From Mytilus californianus (lineage: Eukaryota > Mollusca > Bivalvia > Mytilida > Mytilidae), in NCBI RefSeq assembly GCF_021869535.1, contig NW_026262734.1, positions 90,215,285 through 90,279,284 of the forward strand: a stretch of DNA of 64,000 bases, read 5' to 3'. Positions 1 to 11,788 of this stretch are shown here, piece after piece. A program made the translations under genes and the position numbers. The first letter of the stretch is position 1, and each line of letters begins with the position of its first letter. Below the pieces are notes generated by a model. It had not been told where the DNA came from. It saw nothing but the letters and a program-made list of their open reading frames with translations, and did not search any database.

Positions 1-284
1 ACGATACATATAATCTTACATGTTCAGCTGAGTGTGTACAATATACAGCGTGCTTTCTAACAGAAATCTTTTTTTTTTAAATATCATGGTACGACCCCAT
101 CAATTGTAAATGGTTTGGAGTTCTGTCTATGCAGTCGCTTGTCCAAATAATTATGACGTCTTGATATGCTATTTCATTTTTTACTTTGCTGCCTTCTTGG
201 ACGCAGTAAGGCGTCAAAGCAATATAATAAAATAGCCTTTCAAGACATCATATTTGGACTATGCAGTCGCTTGAATTTTAATAT

Positions 285-731
285 TTACTTGCTCAAGTTC
301 TTCATATTCTGTTCAAGATCAGGTAAGAACATGGCTGCATTTTTTTTCTTTTTCTGAACAAGTTTTGTCTTAAAATGTATGTCCTCATCGAACATGCTTG
401 TGTTTAATATTACAGATTTCTGTATTTTTTCCACCAAAATTTTTTGATCATCAGTCAAGGGTCCAAAAATTTCTAGTTCTTCATTAACAATGCTTAAGAT
501 ATCTAAAGGGGATGGGTGGTAGGTTGTATTGTAAAAGATTCCAAGGGATTCGAGACAATGAATGTTCCAACAGGATGTTTTAGTTGGAAACGAAGACAAA
601 TATTCTCCATGATCTCCGGAACAAATTAAATCTGTTTCACTGCCACTGGTAGTGCTACATGTACTTGACGATTTTGATATGCTTGGAACATCGTCCAACA
701 CTTCTTCGTCTGTTGGGCGAAATGCCATCAT
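285..731 (-). CDS. possible first coding exon of an unknown protein (low confidence)
   Basis: An open frame of 148 codons starts at an ATG (minus strand, 731) with a second ATG right after it. The N-terminal third is acidic and rich in Ser/Thr/Cys. The middle contains FGPLTDDQKILVEKIQKS, a plausible amphipathic helix, and the end is Lys-rich. I do not recognise a family. It is longer than chance frames nearby and has a normal amino-acid mix, which argues for coding. Against it, there is no splice or homology support, and the gene would have to continue off the left edge. It could also be a fragment of an unknown mobile element. Confidence 0.3.
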   Translation of the reverse strand: MMAFRPTDEEVLDDVPSISKSSSTCSTTSGSETDLICSGDHGEYLSSFPTKTSCWNIHCLESLGIFYNTTYHPSPLDILSIVNEELEIFGPLTDDQKILVEKIQKSVILNTSMFDEDIHFKTKLVQKKKKNAAMFLPDLEQNMKNLSK

Positions 732-1830
732 TGTATGTTTATCTGAGAAGCGAATAAATGGTCCAAGTCAACATGTTACATGATCTAGACATATTGCCTC
801 GAAATGCAGGGGAATACTAGTAAAGGGGAGGGAAACCAATAATAACATGCTCGGAAGATCTCATTCAAAAATATGTTATAGGATACTTAGAAATTATCGA
901 AACCAGAGACATATTGTCTATATGTCTCTGTCTAAACTAAAGTAATTCATTGCATGTCATTGGTTAAAAAATTGGCAGTGTGATTTTCTAAGTGAATGAA
1001 CCATCCTGGACATGCTGAACCAGAGACATATGTATATATGTCTCTGGCTGAACTTGAGGCAAAGCGAAGACTATAGTATAAGGTTTTTGACATCTAGCCA
1101 CATATATATCATTTGTGCATAAATGGTTTCAGTATTTATTTTTTGTAATCAGACTGTATTTCATATAGTCTGATTAAAAATCTGAAATAAGACCGGCAAA
1201 ATAGCAAAACTCTATATAAATCGCTATTTTGCCGGAGCCGCCAAATAGCCACTGCCTAAAAAAAATGACGTTAGTACAGGGACTATTATACGAACTAGTA
1301 TAATAGTCCCAGGTTAGTATGACAAAAAAGTAATAAAAAACATGAATATTTATATATTTGAACTCAGTTATTATGAAATTAAAAGGTCAATACACAGAAA
1401 TTTTAACTCTCTTAGTGATGCATGCGCTTTGGTCCAAATTCAAAATATAAAAATGCATTTTTTAACATAAATATTTAGCCAGTCCGGCATAATCATGGTT
1501 TCGTCCCACGTGGAACGAAACTTTTTTAAAATACAACATGTTATGTAAATGTGAAATATTAAATTTTTTTTTTGATATTACTATACTCTGGGACTATTAT
1601 ACTAATATAGTATAATAGTCCCAGCTATATATAATATAATATTTTCAGATGATGCTAGTGGTATGAAATTGTTCTTTGTGTAAGGCCTAGGGTTGCTTCT
1701 CCTTTTGCTCTTTTTTCTTGTGGATTCCTTAAAAAAAGCAAAATTATACATATTATAAAAAATGGAAATTAGAAAACTGCCCGGGGGGTTACTTCCTATA
1801 TTTTTAGTGGTACGAGTGTGCCGCAAAACA
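732..1830. repeat. non-coding stretch with a cluster of short palindromes
   Basis: No coding exon is visible. The stretch holds six separate hairpin-forming inverted repeats: 903-930 and 1020-1047 (both with arms CCAGAGACATAT), 1148-1176 (AATCAGACT), 1194-1236 (CCGGCAAAATAGC), 1279-1310 (GGGACTATTATA) and 1589-1623 (TGGGACTATTATAC). The two CCAGAGACATAT hairpins may be the ends of one small element. The two GGGACTATTATA hairpins bracket about 280 bp and may likewise mark an element. Confidence 0.6.
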
Positions 1831-2112
1831 GGTTCGCTTTTCCATGCCCTGCTGGTTAGAACAGGGTCCCTTTTCATGTCCTGCTGGATAGAACAGGGTC
1901 GCTTTTTCATGCCCTGCTGGTGAGAACAGGTTCTTTTTTTAAACAAAGTATTTGTCTAGAACAGGATCGCTTATTTAACTGTTTAAGATACAGTCTAGAA
2001 CCCGGGTCTAGAATAGCATCTATTTTATACGGTCTAGAACAGGGTATACATTTTCTGAGCGTGTCTAGAAGAGGGTATGTTTTTCAATATTTCTGGTTAG
2101 AACAGGGTATGA
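1828..2112. repeat. degenerate tandem repeat, roughly 35-bp period
   Basis: About eight imperfect units share the core (T)CTAGAACAGGGT or its variant GTTAGAACAGGGT, each followed by a T-rich spacer. Early units also share CATGCCCTGCTGG. The frames that read through it are simple repeat translations and not genes. A C-rich tract of about 20 bases follows at 2161-2180. Confidence 0.6.
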
Positions 2113-2285
2113 TTTGACAAGTGCTGTCGGCACAGTTATACCCGATAGGATAGTCAGTAACCCCCCCCCCCCTCCCCCCCCGGGGAAAACTGTTGTATAA
2201 ATTATAAAAGGATGGATAAAAAAAAAATTCAACGATTGTCAGATGTGGGAGGAAACCGGGAAAATATATACATAGATTAGTGTCG

Positions 2286-2610
2286 TATATAATTCCGGTT
2301 GCGTCCCACCCCAAATGAAATTTAATACAGTTAACAGAGAGAGTGGGACGAAACCGGGATTATAGATATAGATATAGATAAGATAAGTGTCATATATATA
2401 ATCCCGGTTGCGTCCCATCCCAAATGAAATTTAATACATTTAACATAGAGAGTGGGACGAAACCGGGATTATATATATATATATAGATAAGATAAGTGTC
2501 ATATATATAATCCCGGTTGCGTCCCATCCCAAATGAAATTTAATACATTTAACATAGAGGGTGAGACGAAACCGGGATTATATATATATATATATATATA
2601 TATAGAGTCT
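2286..2610. repeat. three tandem copies of a hairpin unit, period about 110-115 bp
   Basis: Each unit runs ATAATCCCGGTTGCGTCCCA...TGGGACGAAACCGGGATTAT, so each is an inverted repeat, and the units are linked by AGATAAGATAAGTGTCATAT. Copies lie near 2286-2364, 2393-2475 and 2508-2585, followed by a short (AT)n tract. Two further related hairpins lie at 3252-3331 and 3351-3432, which suggests one array later split by the retroelement fragment between them. Confidence 0.7.
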
Positions 2611-2935
2611 ATAAGAATCTACCAACCAGTAAACTTAATAGGTATTGGATCATCAAAATTGACAATACTACACAAACAGGGAAAATTATATGAGTCTAAA
2701 AGATTGTGTAACAATACCGATAAATAGATGGAAAACAAAACACTAAAAAGTGTTGAATATCATCGCACAAAGATGGAAAAACTGAACAGATGATATAAAT
2801 TATACAATAATTGCAAATATTTCGGCTCAACAAATGGCCTTCCTCAGTGTTAAAAGTTTTAACAATACTGATATATAATGTATAAGGTGTAAACATAGAT
2901 CAGTAATAATACAGGTAAGTTTTGGTCGATTGATT

Positions 2936-3226
2936 TTAATCCAAAATCCTGAATATCATAATATAAACATTAGACTGTAAATTTAATTTTTTCTTTCTTT
3001 TGATTCCATCTGGATGGAGGACACCCAGTGTTTTTATCCAAAACTTCTCCCGATTCTCTCTTTGCCTATTTTGCCATGTACAATCCTGTTCGATCACAAG
3101 GATCTTCATGTGATCAAAATCTTTCAGATTGTGATCTGGTAACCTGAAGTGTTGGCTGACAGGAATATACGGTTTTTTTGTGAGGTCACTCCTGTGGCCA
3201 TTAAGGCGTTTGTGAAATGGCTGCAT
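2936..3226 (-). mobile_element. 3' fragment of a Penelope-like retroelement (GIY-YIG C-terminal region)
   Basis: The minus-strand frame reads like the C-terminal part of a GIY-YIG endonuclease module of Penelope-like elements. It contains LNGHRSDL, then VSQHFRLPDHNLKDF, then RENREKFWIKTL and LHPDG. In such proteins the H-x3-L...H-F-x-L-x-G/D-H block and the terminal E..W...L pattern are typical. The reverse transcriptase and the N-terminal GIY-YIG segment are missing, so this is a truncated, dead copy. It sits between the 2.3-2.6 kb hairpin array and the related hairpins at 3.25-3.43 kb. Confidence 0.65.
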
Positions 3227-3251
3227 TTATATATAGATAAGATAAGTGTCA

Positions 3252-3432
3252 TATTTATAATCCCGGTTTCGTCCCACCCCTTTGGACATTTATTACATTT
3301 AACATAGAGGGTGGGACGAAACCGGGATTATTTATATATTAGGTGTCTTATATATAACCCCGGTTTCGTCCCACCCTCTATGTTAAATCAGTATGTTTTC
3401 TTTAGGGGTGGGACGGAACCGGGACTATATAT
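3252..3432. repeat. two hairpin units related to the 2286-2610 array
   Basis: Inverted repeats at 3252-3331 and 3351-3432 share the stem CCCGGTTTCGTCCCACCC with the array at 2286-2610 but have diverged loops. The region from 3433 to 5114 shows no gene, only AT-rich unique-looking sequence with small homopolymers. Confidence 0.6.
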
Positions 3433-5114
3433 AAGACACAGTAGAGTATATTTGAAGTGTGTATGTAAGGTTTGTAACTTTAATGAAAATGAAAACTTAA
3501 CGTTTTAAAATATAAACTACTCCATAATTTAAAATAACGCCTTGAAAAGGGTTTTCTTTTGGGGATTAAAGCCATCAGCAAAAAGGGGCTAAGAATAGTT
3601 TTGGGAGAAGAAAAGAATCTGAAAATGATAAAATTGTTGGACAAAACTGATACCCTATATTCAAACCCTTATCATACCAGCTTTAGATAATTTGAGAACA
3701 TTTGAACAGGATTAAAGAGGTGGGACGGAACTGGTACCCGATGTTCCGATAGGAATATGATACCAAGAGGGAATTTAATCAAATGTTGATTTCGCTATCA
3801 ATAATTACAACTTGACATAATAACAATCAATCAACCAACCAACATTTTCCACTGAAAAGTCTTCCAAAACTTATAGCCCCGAACATATCTGCTGAGCTAA
3901 TTCCCGAAACACAAGTTATTCGTCCTTAAATCTTTATCATGCATTCATATGATTTGCATGATTGGCCAAACTAGAGACATAAACCAGAGACATATGGCCT
4001 ATAACATATGCTTAAACAATACAGAAAATATTGGATACCATCAGAAGTGCATTACTTGACTCTAGTAATGGACTTCTGATACCATCTTATTAGAGATTCA
4101 CCGACAAAAATTAGATAAAAACAGTGAAATATTGGTTTTACTTTTCTTCTTGATTGTTCCCTTTTGCTTCATTTTTAAATAATTATGAACAAAGATTTGA
4201 TAGACATGTTTGTTCGACTCTTACGAGATGGTTTTGAAATGACGTGTCTACCTTTACCACTGGCGAACTTTACTTACTTACAAACTACAAAGTGTCAATT
4301 AAAAATAAATTCAAACCTCACACATAATACATGCATCGATCGAGCTTACTCGAGACATTATATATCCCCAAGGAATAAAAGTCTACAGCATAAGTGCTGA
4401 CCAAGTGGTAATGATATAAGCATTTTTCTGGAAAACCCATTAAGGAACGACCATGTAATTTCAAGGAGATAAGGAGGGGGTAGCTTTTATGGTTTTTTCC
4501 TAAAAAAAATATTCTGATCCTCAATTTGATGAAAAAACATATTGTGGTCAAGCAGATGATAAAAAAAAATAATTTCTGAATCCAGATTTTCCCATACCTT
4601 AAACAATGTTAAAGTGTTAAATTTTGAAGAAAAAAAAAATGATTGATAGTGTCGAAAAACAAAAAAAAAACTAAATTCTGACTCAGACAAAAAATTATAA
4701 CCCCCCTGAAGTTAAATGGTTGCTCCCTTATCATGTAGCTGGGAAACAACAGGTTTGGAAATCTGAAACACCATGAACATGAAAACGAACAGTTATACTT
4801 GATCAAAGGTCAAAGATTGTCATGGATATGTCTGTAACACTATTGCCGACGAAGGCTTAACAAGAAACGACCAATCAAATTTCTATGCATGATGAAGCTT
4901 TTACCCTAATTGGAGTTCAAAACACAATATGAATATACATATTGCCAAAATGATTTATTTTAGTTTTTTTACAAAATGAAAATATTGAATACGTTGTTCA
5001 GATAAGATTAGAGATCCCTTGTCAATGAGTGTTTTATTTTTCTAACAACATATCATAGATAACTGTTGAACTTGTCAATTATTGATATTGGTAGATTACC
5101 ATATAAACAAGGAA

Positions 5115-5186
5115 ATGTTTATTGTAAAGTTACTGAGTCTATTCCTGTTTGAAGGGAATATATTGAACACCATGAGAGTAAAATAG
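5115..5186 (+). CDS. candidate signal-peptide exon of the kringle/EGF/Ig gene, ending in TAG
   Basis: An ATG at 5115 opens a short frame beginning MFIVKLLSLFLF, a plausible secretion signal core. The frame runs to a good splice donor (GTAAGT at 5187) and is in phase 0 there, which matches the phase-0 start of the first kringle exon at 7899. The last codon before the donor is TAG, however, so the exon as written would terminate. Either this is not the true first exon or it is a third lesion in the gene. No better signal exon was found between here and 7899. Confidence 0.25.
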   Translation: MFIVKLLSLFLFEGNILNTMRVK

Positions 5187-7898
5187 GTAAGTAAATGTAT
5201 GAAATATCGATAAATTGTAGACAACTACTTAACCATAAAATCTTGTTTGTGTTTAAAAACATACTCAGTGATGAGAGGTGCGTAATCAATTACCCGAAAG
5301 AAAGGAGGACCAGAGAGAAGATACACATAAACAAGGAGATAGACAAAAATCATTACAAAAATAAAAAGAATCGATGAACCGAACCTAGAAGTTCGATAAA
5401 TACTGATAATAAAATTCATATTTTGATATATTGCCTCTATATGCATGTCATGATTATATTTTTACTGCGCAATTTACTATCTAAATGTATATGTGATAGC
5501 AAGATATATAGAGCTCACCAGGGCTGATTTTCTTGATACCGGAACTGACCAGATTTGGCTGTTTTTCATTTCTTTTTTTTTGTAGACTATTTTAGTGAGG
5601 TACATATGTGCTTTATAAGTGTTAGCTTTTAATATGCTAGAGTTTTTGAAAGCAAAAAAGCAAAAAAAAAAAAAAAACACAGAATATTGTCTACATCGAA
5701 AAAAAACAAACAATTGACACCTATGTCAACTATGCTTGTAGCATTTTTCAATATTTATCACTGTTTTTTATAAGTTTTTATTATTAAGAGAACCAGTCTC
5801 CAGTCAAAAGGAAGTAAATGATATTGTAACGTTTCACATATAATGTTATTTATTGCCTTCATTATGTTTAAAGGGGCATTAGTTGTCAAATGCATGTTTT
5901 CTAATTTGACTTAAATTTTTATACTTGAGTTATAACATAGTCAAACGTATATCTAACCCCCAAAAAAGTCTAAAATAAACAATTAACAATGCATGGACCA
6001 AATATTTCGTGTTTTAGTCTAGACGTCATCTAATTAATCATGGAGATGCCCTTCAACCTGATATAAACATAAATATAGATATAAATAGATATCGCGCAGT
6101 TGCAATATGATTTTATAGGTCTGTCTATTTTCATGTTATAGATTGAAACATATGTGGATCATCGTTTTTACCTGTATAACACTGATTTTTGTGGATCAAA
6201 TCAGTCAATGAAATAGTTCACCCTTGTATCACTTTCAATGTTGACATTTTTGCCCGTTTAAAATAGCTAAATAGCTTCATGCTTATGCCTATAGTACATG
6301 CGTTACCCATCTCCAATTAAGGAAATTAATTGAAAGTCGCATGAATACGAATTCAATTGAATTTAAATTATTGACTTGCAAGTCAATAATACAACATGTA
6401 TTGTTTAGCATAAATTTACAAATTTGTGCTGAATATTGACTGCTTATAACGAAACATTATTTCAAAATTCCGCTTAAAACAAAAAGAATCGTAATTTAGT
6501 TATTTGTCTAAATCGTAGCTAATGCCATATCTTTAGGATATTTCAAACATTTAAAATTATGGAGTTTTTCGTTGTCTACTGAATTTTTATTTCATTTGGT
6601 GTTTAAATAGTGGATGCAGATATGAGGACATTATTCGGATAGGTTCATAATTCCCAGCTTTTAGAATCTAGACCAGATACATATGCCTGTGTTAATTGGT
6701 AATTTCAATGTCACAATATACAAACATTTCATTCGACCGTCGAAGACGGAACTTATGGTACACATATGTCAGTCCGTCCGCCCTTCCATATTTTGTACGA
6801 AGACTCATTTTTTGGCCAATCCTTTTAGGATTCAATTTGATGGAAGAAACACCATAAACCAGCAAAAGTCTTACACGGGCATTTTTTGTATCCGACTACT
6901 GATTTTTACTCGACGATTCTGAATTTGTCTTTATTTTACTTATACTACTCGAACGTAATCTGAACCATACCAACCATTCTGAATTTTTACTCGACCTGTA
7001 CTAATTGGGAAATATAACATACTGTTTGATTTTGTTGATTTCATGCACCAGCTCTAATACTATTGAATCAATTTTTTACAAACCCGGCACTGTCATGTGA
7101 CTGTTGTTTGGATTGGTGAATGAATAGTCGCTTTTGATTTCAAAAATTATATTTTTGTTCTTCCTAGCTTATTTGACACAATATCTATAGGCTTAATATC
7201 TGGATCATCATGCATGTTTTCCACATAGCCATTTTATTTGCTTCTGTTTAAGGCCTTCTAAATATCCATTAATTTTTGCACGGATTTCAATACCCACTAA
7301 GGACATATCATGGCGCAGATCTTCATTAATTTTCTTATGTCTAAGAAAAATTAGGATAGGTACGAGCTGTTTAATTTTGTGCACCTGATGTGCATTTCGT
7401 CTGCAAAAAAACCCTCGTAAGTGGATATCGAATCAAAAGCGTTTAAAGGCCAAATAAGGTACGAAGTCGTGGAGTATTACTCTTTACTCATTTGGAACAT
7501 TGAATTTCTTTGAATGAGGTTTCAAGACGAACCCCATATGGTTAGACCCTCACAGTGGTGGAGTAAGTCAATGTTCTCATGCAATCAAATGTTTACTGAT
7601 AAATTTTTACAGGATAATAATTTGTTCATTCATCTGTACTATATAATGTGTTTCATCCATTTATTCCTTTTTTATATATTCTTTAAAGTTGTGCATTTTG
7701 GAAATAGCCAGATAAGTCAAATAGGGTCTACCCTGACTCGTAAATATTTAAGTTTTTATATAGGTACATAATGCCTGAACATTTACAACCAAAATGTATC
7801 ATTTACTCATTTCAGTTCATCAACGAAATAGACAAAAGTAAAAGAAACGTTGTAAATTTAGTAAATAATTTTAATTTTACATTTCCATTATATTATAG
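5187..7898 (+). other. possible intron 1 or upstream region
   Basis: This is AT-rich sequence with no convincing coding exon. It contains a short stretch near 7290-7440 that looks like a dispersed repeat (it includes CTGATGTGCATTTCGTCTGC, related to the CAGATGCGCATTTC family). A promoter cannot be identified from sequence alone. Confidence 0.4.
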
Positions 7899-8124
7899 AA
7901 TGATGTTGATTGTTATAACAAAGACAACAATGGCACCACCTACATTGGAACAGTAAACACTGCAATTAATAATCAAACTTGCATGAATTGGAGAACCGTT
8001 TCATCACCATACGTACCCTACGATGAAAACAATGCATTTTGTAGGAACCCTAATGGATTTAAGAAGCCGTGGTGTTATAAAGGATCTGGCTTTCAATTTG
8101 ATTTCTGTAACATTCCAGTTTGTG
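7899..8124 (+). CDS. kringle domain 1 exon
   Basis: A single exon encodes a complete kringle. It starts NDVDCYN, carries the NGTTYIGTV segment typical of kringle starts, then CMNWRTV, then FCRNPNGFKKPWCYK, and ends FCNIPVC. Six cysteines occupy the kringle positions (1-6, 2-4, 3-5 pairing expected from the family). The acceptor is TATAG before 7899 and the donor GTACGT at 8125. It starts in phase 0 and ends in phase 1, whereas all later modules start in phase 1, as expected for the module next to a signal-peptide exon. Confidence 0.9.
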
Positions 8125-10483
8125 GTACGTTGAATATTAAGATTAGCAAACTTAGAGAGGAATATATACTAATGCTTTCTAACGCAGATAGTTTCAGTAG
8201 ACGTATGATTATACTAAATAAAGAAATCAATTTGTTGCCTCCTATCCGCATTTCGAAAAAATTATGTAACTCTTGACAATAAGGTTCTAAACCAAATATT
8301 GCATATAGGAAAGTTTCAAACCCTCAACGAGTACACAAATCTAATATAACTCGCAAAAAGACAAAAAACCAATCATACCACATATCCTCATATTCAAATT
8401 TAAAGCTATTATACATTGGAAAAATAACAATATTTTGCTCAGACAAAAAAGAAGAAAAATTCCAGCCATTCAGAAATTCGGAAAATTGAATTACTTTTAA
8501 AAATAAAATCACAAAAATAAATACGAAAAAATTAATCCACCGCAATATTTCGACATTCTGATCCTTCAAATTTATCGGAAAAAATTTACAACCACTTGTA
8601 CTTATCCTTTCGATTAAAAAAAATAGGGATGCCAATGAGTACTCGAGTACTCGAGTATCGTTCGGTAGTACCGAGTATCGAATACCAAAATGAAACTCGA
8701 CTAATCGGTTTCTGTTAGAATGTCGTTGCTTTCTTAAGGAACATTTTTTTATTAAGAGCGTCTCCCGGGAAATTAATCAAAATAAAATACGCTTCGAATG
8801 TTTGCTTTTAGTTGTCATTTAAAATTTCCCCAAACCGATGTAAGCTATGAACAAGAACAACTTTCCTCCAAGGCTTACACTTTTGGCTAATCGTGTCTGA
8901 GTCATTCCACCACCTCTGTACCGTCAGAGCAAATATTTGCATCAGCAGGACTGTTAGTTACGTAACAAAGTCGAGAAAAAGTTGAATAGATAATATTTCT
9001 AGATAGAACAAATTCCTGGCACCCTGTGTCGAACCTCAGAGAATGGTCAAAGGCACCAGTAAGTTCTAATCATCACCCCTTTGTTGATCATTAAATGTTT
9101 GAGTAAACATTATCCTATAGATGTTTATTATTTAATTGATTAGACTATTGCCGTTTACATAATTAGTGCATGTAGTAAATGAGCTATTAATTAAGGTATA
9201 AAAATTTTGGGACTATTTTCTAGTCCTAAGTAATAATGTTGAGGGTTTTTACGTCCATACGACAACGACACATAATACGTAAACAGGGTATAATTTTGTG
9301 TTTCAATTTTGTAAATGTTTTTCCCGAGCGAGTACTCGAGTATCGCTCGGTAAATCTAACGAGTAATCGATTAGTTAATGTTCACCGAGTTGACATATTT
9401 AAAACAAATCCTTTTATTTTCATCCAAATTTATATTAATTTAGCGTACGGGAAGACAAGGATTAGTACAGTAGATTTCTGTCATTTGATTATTGTCTTCC
9501 CGCAATTATTGTCTTCCTGCAATTCGCCAACGGCTTTCTCGTATGCATTAACATTAATCATGATATATCAGTTAGAAATACGACAACTGAAAAGCGCAAG
9601 TGCGAGGTGCAAAGTTTAATTAACAAAGGGTAACACATGGAAAATTTGAAAAAAAATAAATAAATATCGCTCTATCATCTCTCTTAATTTCACATTGAGC
9701 TATGATTTCCTGTTGATTGTTTGTTATGATAGCGATCGTTAATTTTGGCACCGAAAACCGACTGTTAATTAGCAGTCATGGCCTTCGATCAAAAATCACT
9801 GAACGAATTTTGTTTGGTTGATTATACGCTACGGATTTGTAATAAATGCAAAACAACATGCAAAAAGGACACATTTTAGTACATATGCATGCATTTATTT
9901 AATAATCTCGTATCATTATAATTACCAGAAACTTGTTTCAATGCTATTTAAAGCATGTTTGTTGGGATAATTATTTTCTATTACTAAACTCCACACATTA
10001 ACACAAGGAAAACTGTATATTTTATACGAGTGAAGTCTGTAAAATTCAAAATTGCAAAAGACGTATAAAAATAAATGACATGAGTTGATGTTGATCATAG
10101 AGTCCGTAAATTTATATACGATCCATGAATTATTATTGATGCATCGAATATATCTATTCTGAAATATAACAATTATTTCAATTTAACACCTTAGTGAAAC
10201 CTTTGAAAATTGTCTTCATTGGTACTTCTATTGAAATGTTTTTGGAATTAAACAATACTCTCAACCTTACACAAGCCCTAACATACAAGTAACCTTAACA
10301 TATACCCTAAAACTCACCCTAACATAATCCTTACTCCAACCATAGCAACCTTAGTTATGCCTAACTCTAACATTAATGACAACCTTATTCATTGCAGTGA
10401 TTATAACCTATCTTGAATCAACGACTAATTCCTAAATGGATTAAACACCGACAACTACTGACATATCAAAATTTATATTTCAG
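8125..10483 (+). other. intron between the two kringle exons, with repeats
   Basis: No exon is visible. At 8626-8700 and 9328-9380 there are two direct, diverged copies of a motif containing GAGTACTCGAGTA and CGGTAA. The first is preceded by TAGGGATGCCAA, which resembles the terminus of mollusc hAT-like elements. Just before kringle 2, 10261-10385 is pyrimidine-rich with scattered CCCTAA and CCTAAC words. Confidence 0.5.
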
Positions 10484-10708
10484 ATGTTGATTGCTACAAT
10501 ACAAATAACAACGGGTCGTCTTATGTTGGAACAGTACACACTTCAAGTTTAAATCATCCATGTTTGAATTGGCAAACAGTGAATTCTCAGCTTGTGTCAT
10601 ATCATGAAAACCATACCTATTGTAGAAATCCAAACGGCTTTGGAGAACCTTGGTGCTACATAGGAACCCTGAATAATGGGTTTGAAAATTGTGACGTTCA
10701 GATGTGTG
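10484..10708 (+). CDS. kringle domain 2 exon
   Basis: The exon (phase 1 to phase 1) begins DVDCYNTNNNGSSYVGTV, continues CLNWQTV and YCRNPNGFGEPWCY, and ends NCDVQMC. All six kringle cysteines and the CRNPNG..PWC core are present. It is clearly paralogous to the first kringle (same DCYN start, NGxxYxGTV, NPNGF), so the pair arose by module duplication. Borders are TTTCAG before 10484 and GTATGT after 10708. The lysine-binding-site acidic residues of plasminogen-type kringles are not obvious, so a ligand cannot be predicted. Confidence 0.92.
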
Positions 10709-11680
10709 GTATGTTGTCTTTACCCTCTCTAAATTATAATCAATACTCCATGATATGTTGAACCACAACCTTTTACCTAAACAAGTTGTTATGTAAGATA
10801 TATGATATCATTTAAGAAAAATCAATACAATTGTTACCATCCATCTCTAGTCCATTTTCCCGGATTTGTTTTTTTTCTCAATCGATTTATGAATTTCGAA
10901 CAGCGGTATACTGCTGTTGCCTTTATTTACCTTCTTTATCATTGATTTTTTTACAAGTAGTGTAAAGACAAATGCACGAATGCAACTTTCACATCATTCG
11001 TACTTTAGAAGTGGATGCATTATCAATACTAAGTTGCTCAGTTTTTATTCATCTGTCTAAGGCAAATGGCTTCAAAAAAATGTTCTGTAAGAAATTCGAT
11101 GTTGCTAACAGATAGTTAACTGTTGCTGTTAAATATAATCAAAGACTCCTTAACTCTCGGTAATTTAGAGCTTGACATTTGCGAGGCATGACCATTTTTA
11201 GATTATTGATGATCATATAAATACCGTTTTATGTTGATTTATTTTCTTGTGTCATTTCGTTGCTGTTTTATATACACGTATACCTGACAAAGATTGTATC
11301 TTGATAGTATTCTTAATTTTGTATACTTTTGGAAAGGTAGCGCTTATTATGAACTTACACTAATAACATTTGTAGCCGTAAACAATTAAATTATCACTGC
11401 TTAGGTGCTAATTTTAGTTTTTTGTTTAGTTCTGTGTTTTTCGACCTAACATATTATATAAATGATAACTAAAACAAGGCGAATTAGCTACTAATGTTCC
11501 CAAGAGTACTATCTAACAGTAAATCATTAAATTGTTAGACTATTTCAGGTAGTACATTTACATCAGTTTCTATAGTGGACGCTCCAGATTAATAGATTGT
11601 ACGAACATTTTTATTAACATTTTCAGGGTAAATTTATGAAATTATAAGGTTTTTTAATAAAGATAATATTTTTTAAATAG
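10709..11680 (+). other. intron between kringle 2 and EGF 1
   Basis: AT-rich intron, phase 1. I see no exon or recognisable mobile element. Confidence 0.6.
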
Positions 11681-11788
11681 GGAGTTGTGAAAGTTCTCCA
11701 TGACATCAGGCCTCAACCTGTGTGAAACAGGTGCATGGATTCAAATGTACATGTGCAGCGGGATACACAGGAGCGCTGTGTAGCAGTA
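11681..11788 (+). CDS. EGF-like module 1 exon with in-frame TGA
   Basis: This phase 1-1 exon of 108 nt encodes an EGF module without the calcium-binding DxxEC start. It reads SCESSP, then stop, HQASTC, then GFKCTCAAGYTGALC. The stop (TGA at 11701-11703) falls exactly where the third codon of the SNPC-type motif should be cysteine, so one base change from TGT or TGC explains it. Acceptor TAG and donor GTAAGT are intact. Because the exon is symmetric, skipping it would keep the frame of the rest of the mRNA. Confidence 0.85.

Noticed and set aside
10261-10385. CCCTAA/CCTAAC words suggesting an interstitial telomere repeat
   Set aside because: The words are irregular and the metazoan TTAGGG register is not maintained; better described as pyrimidine-rich sequence.
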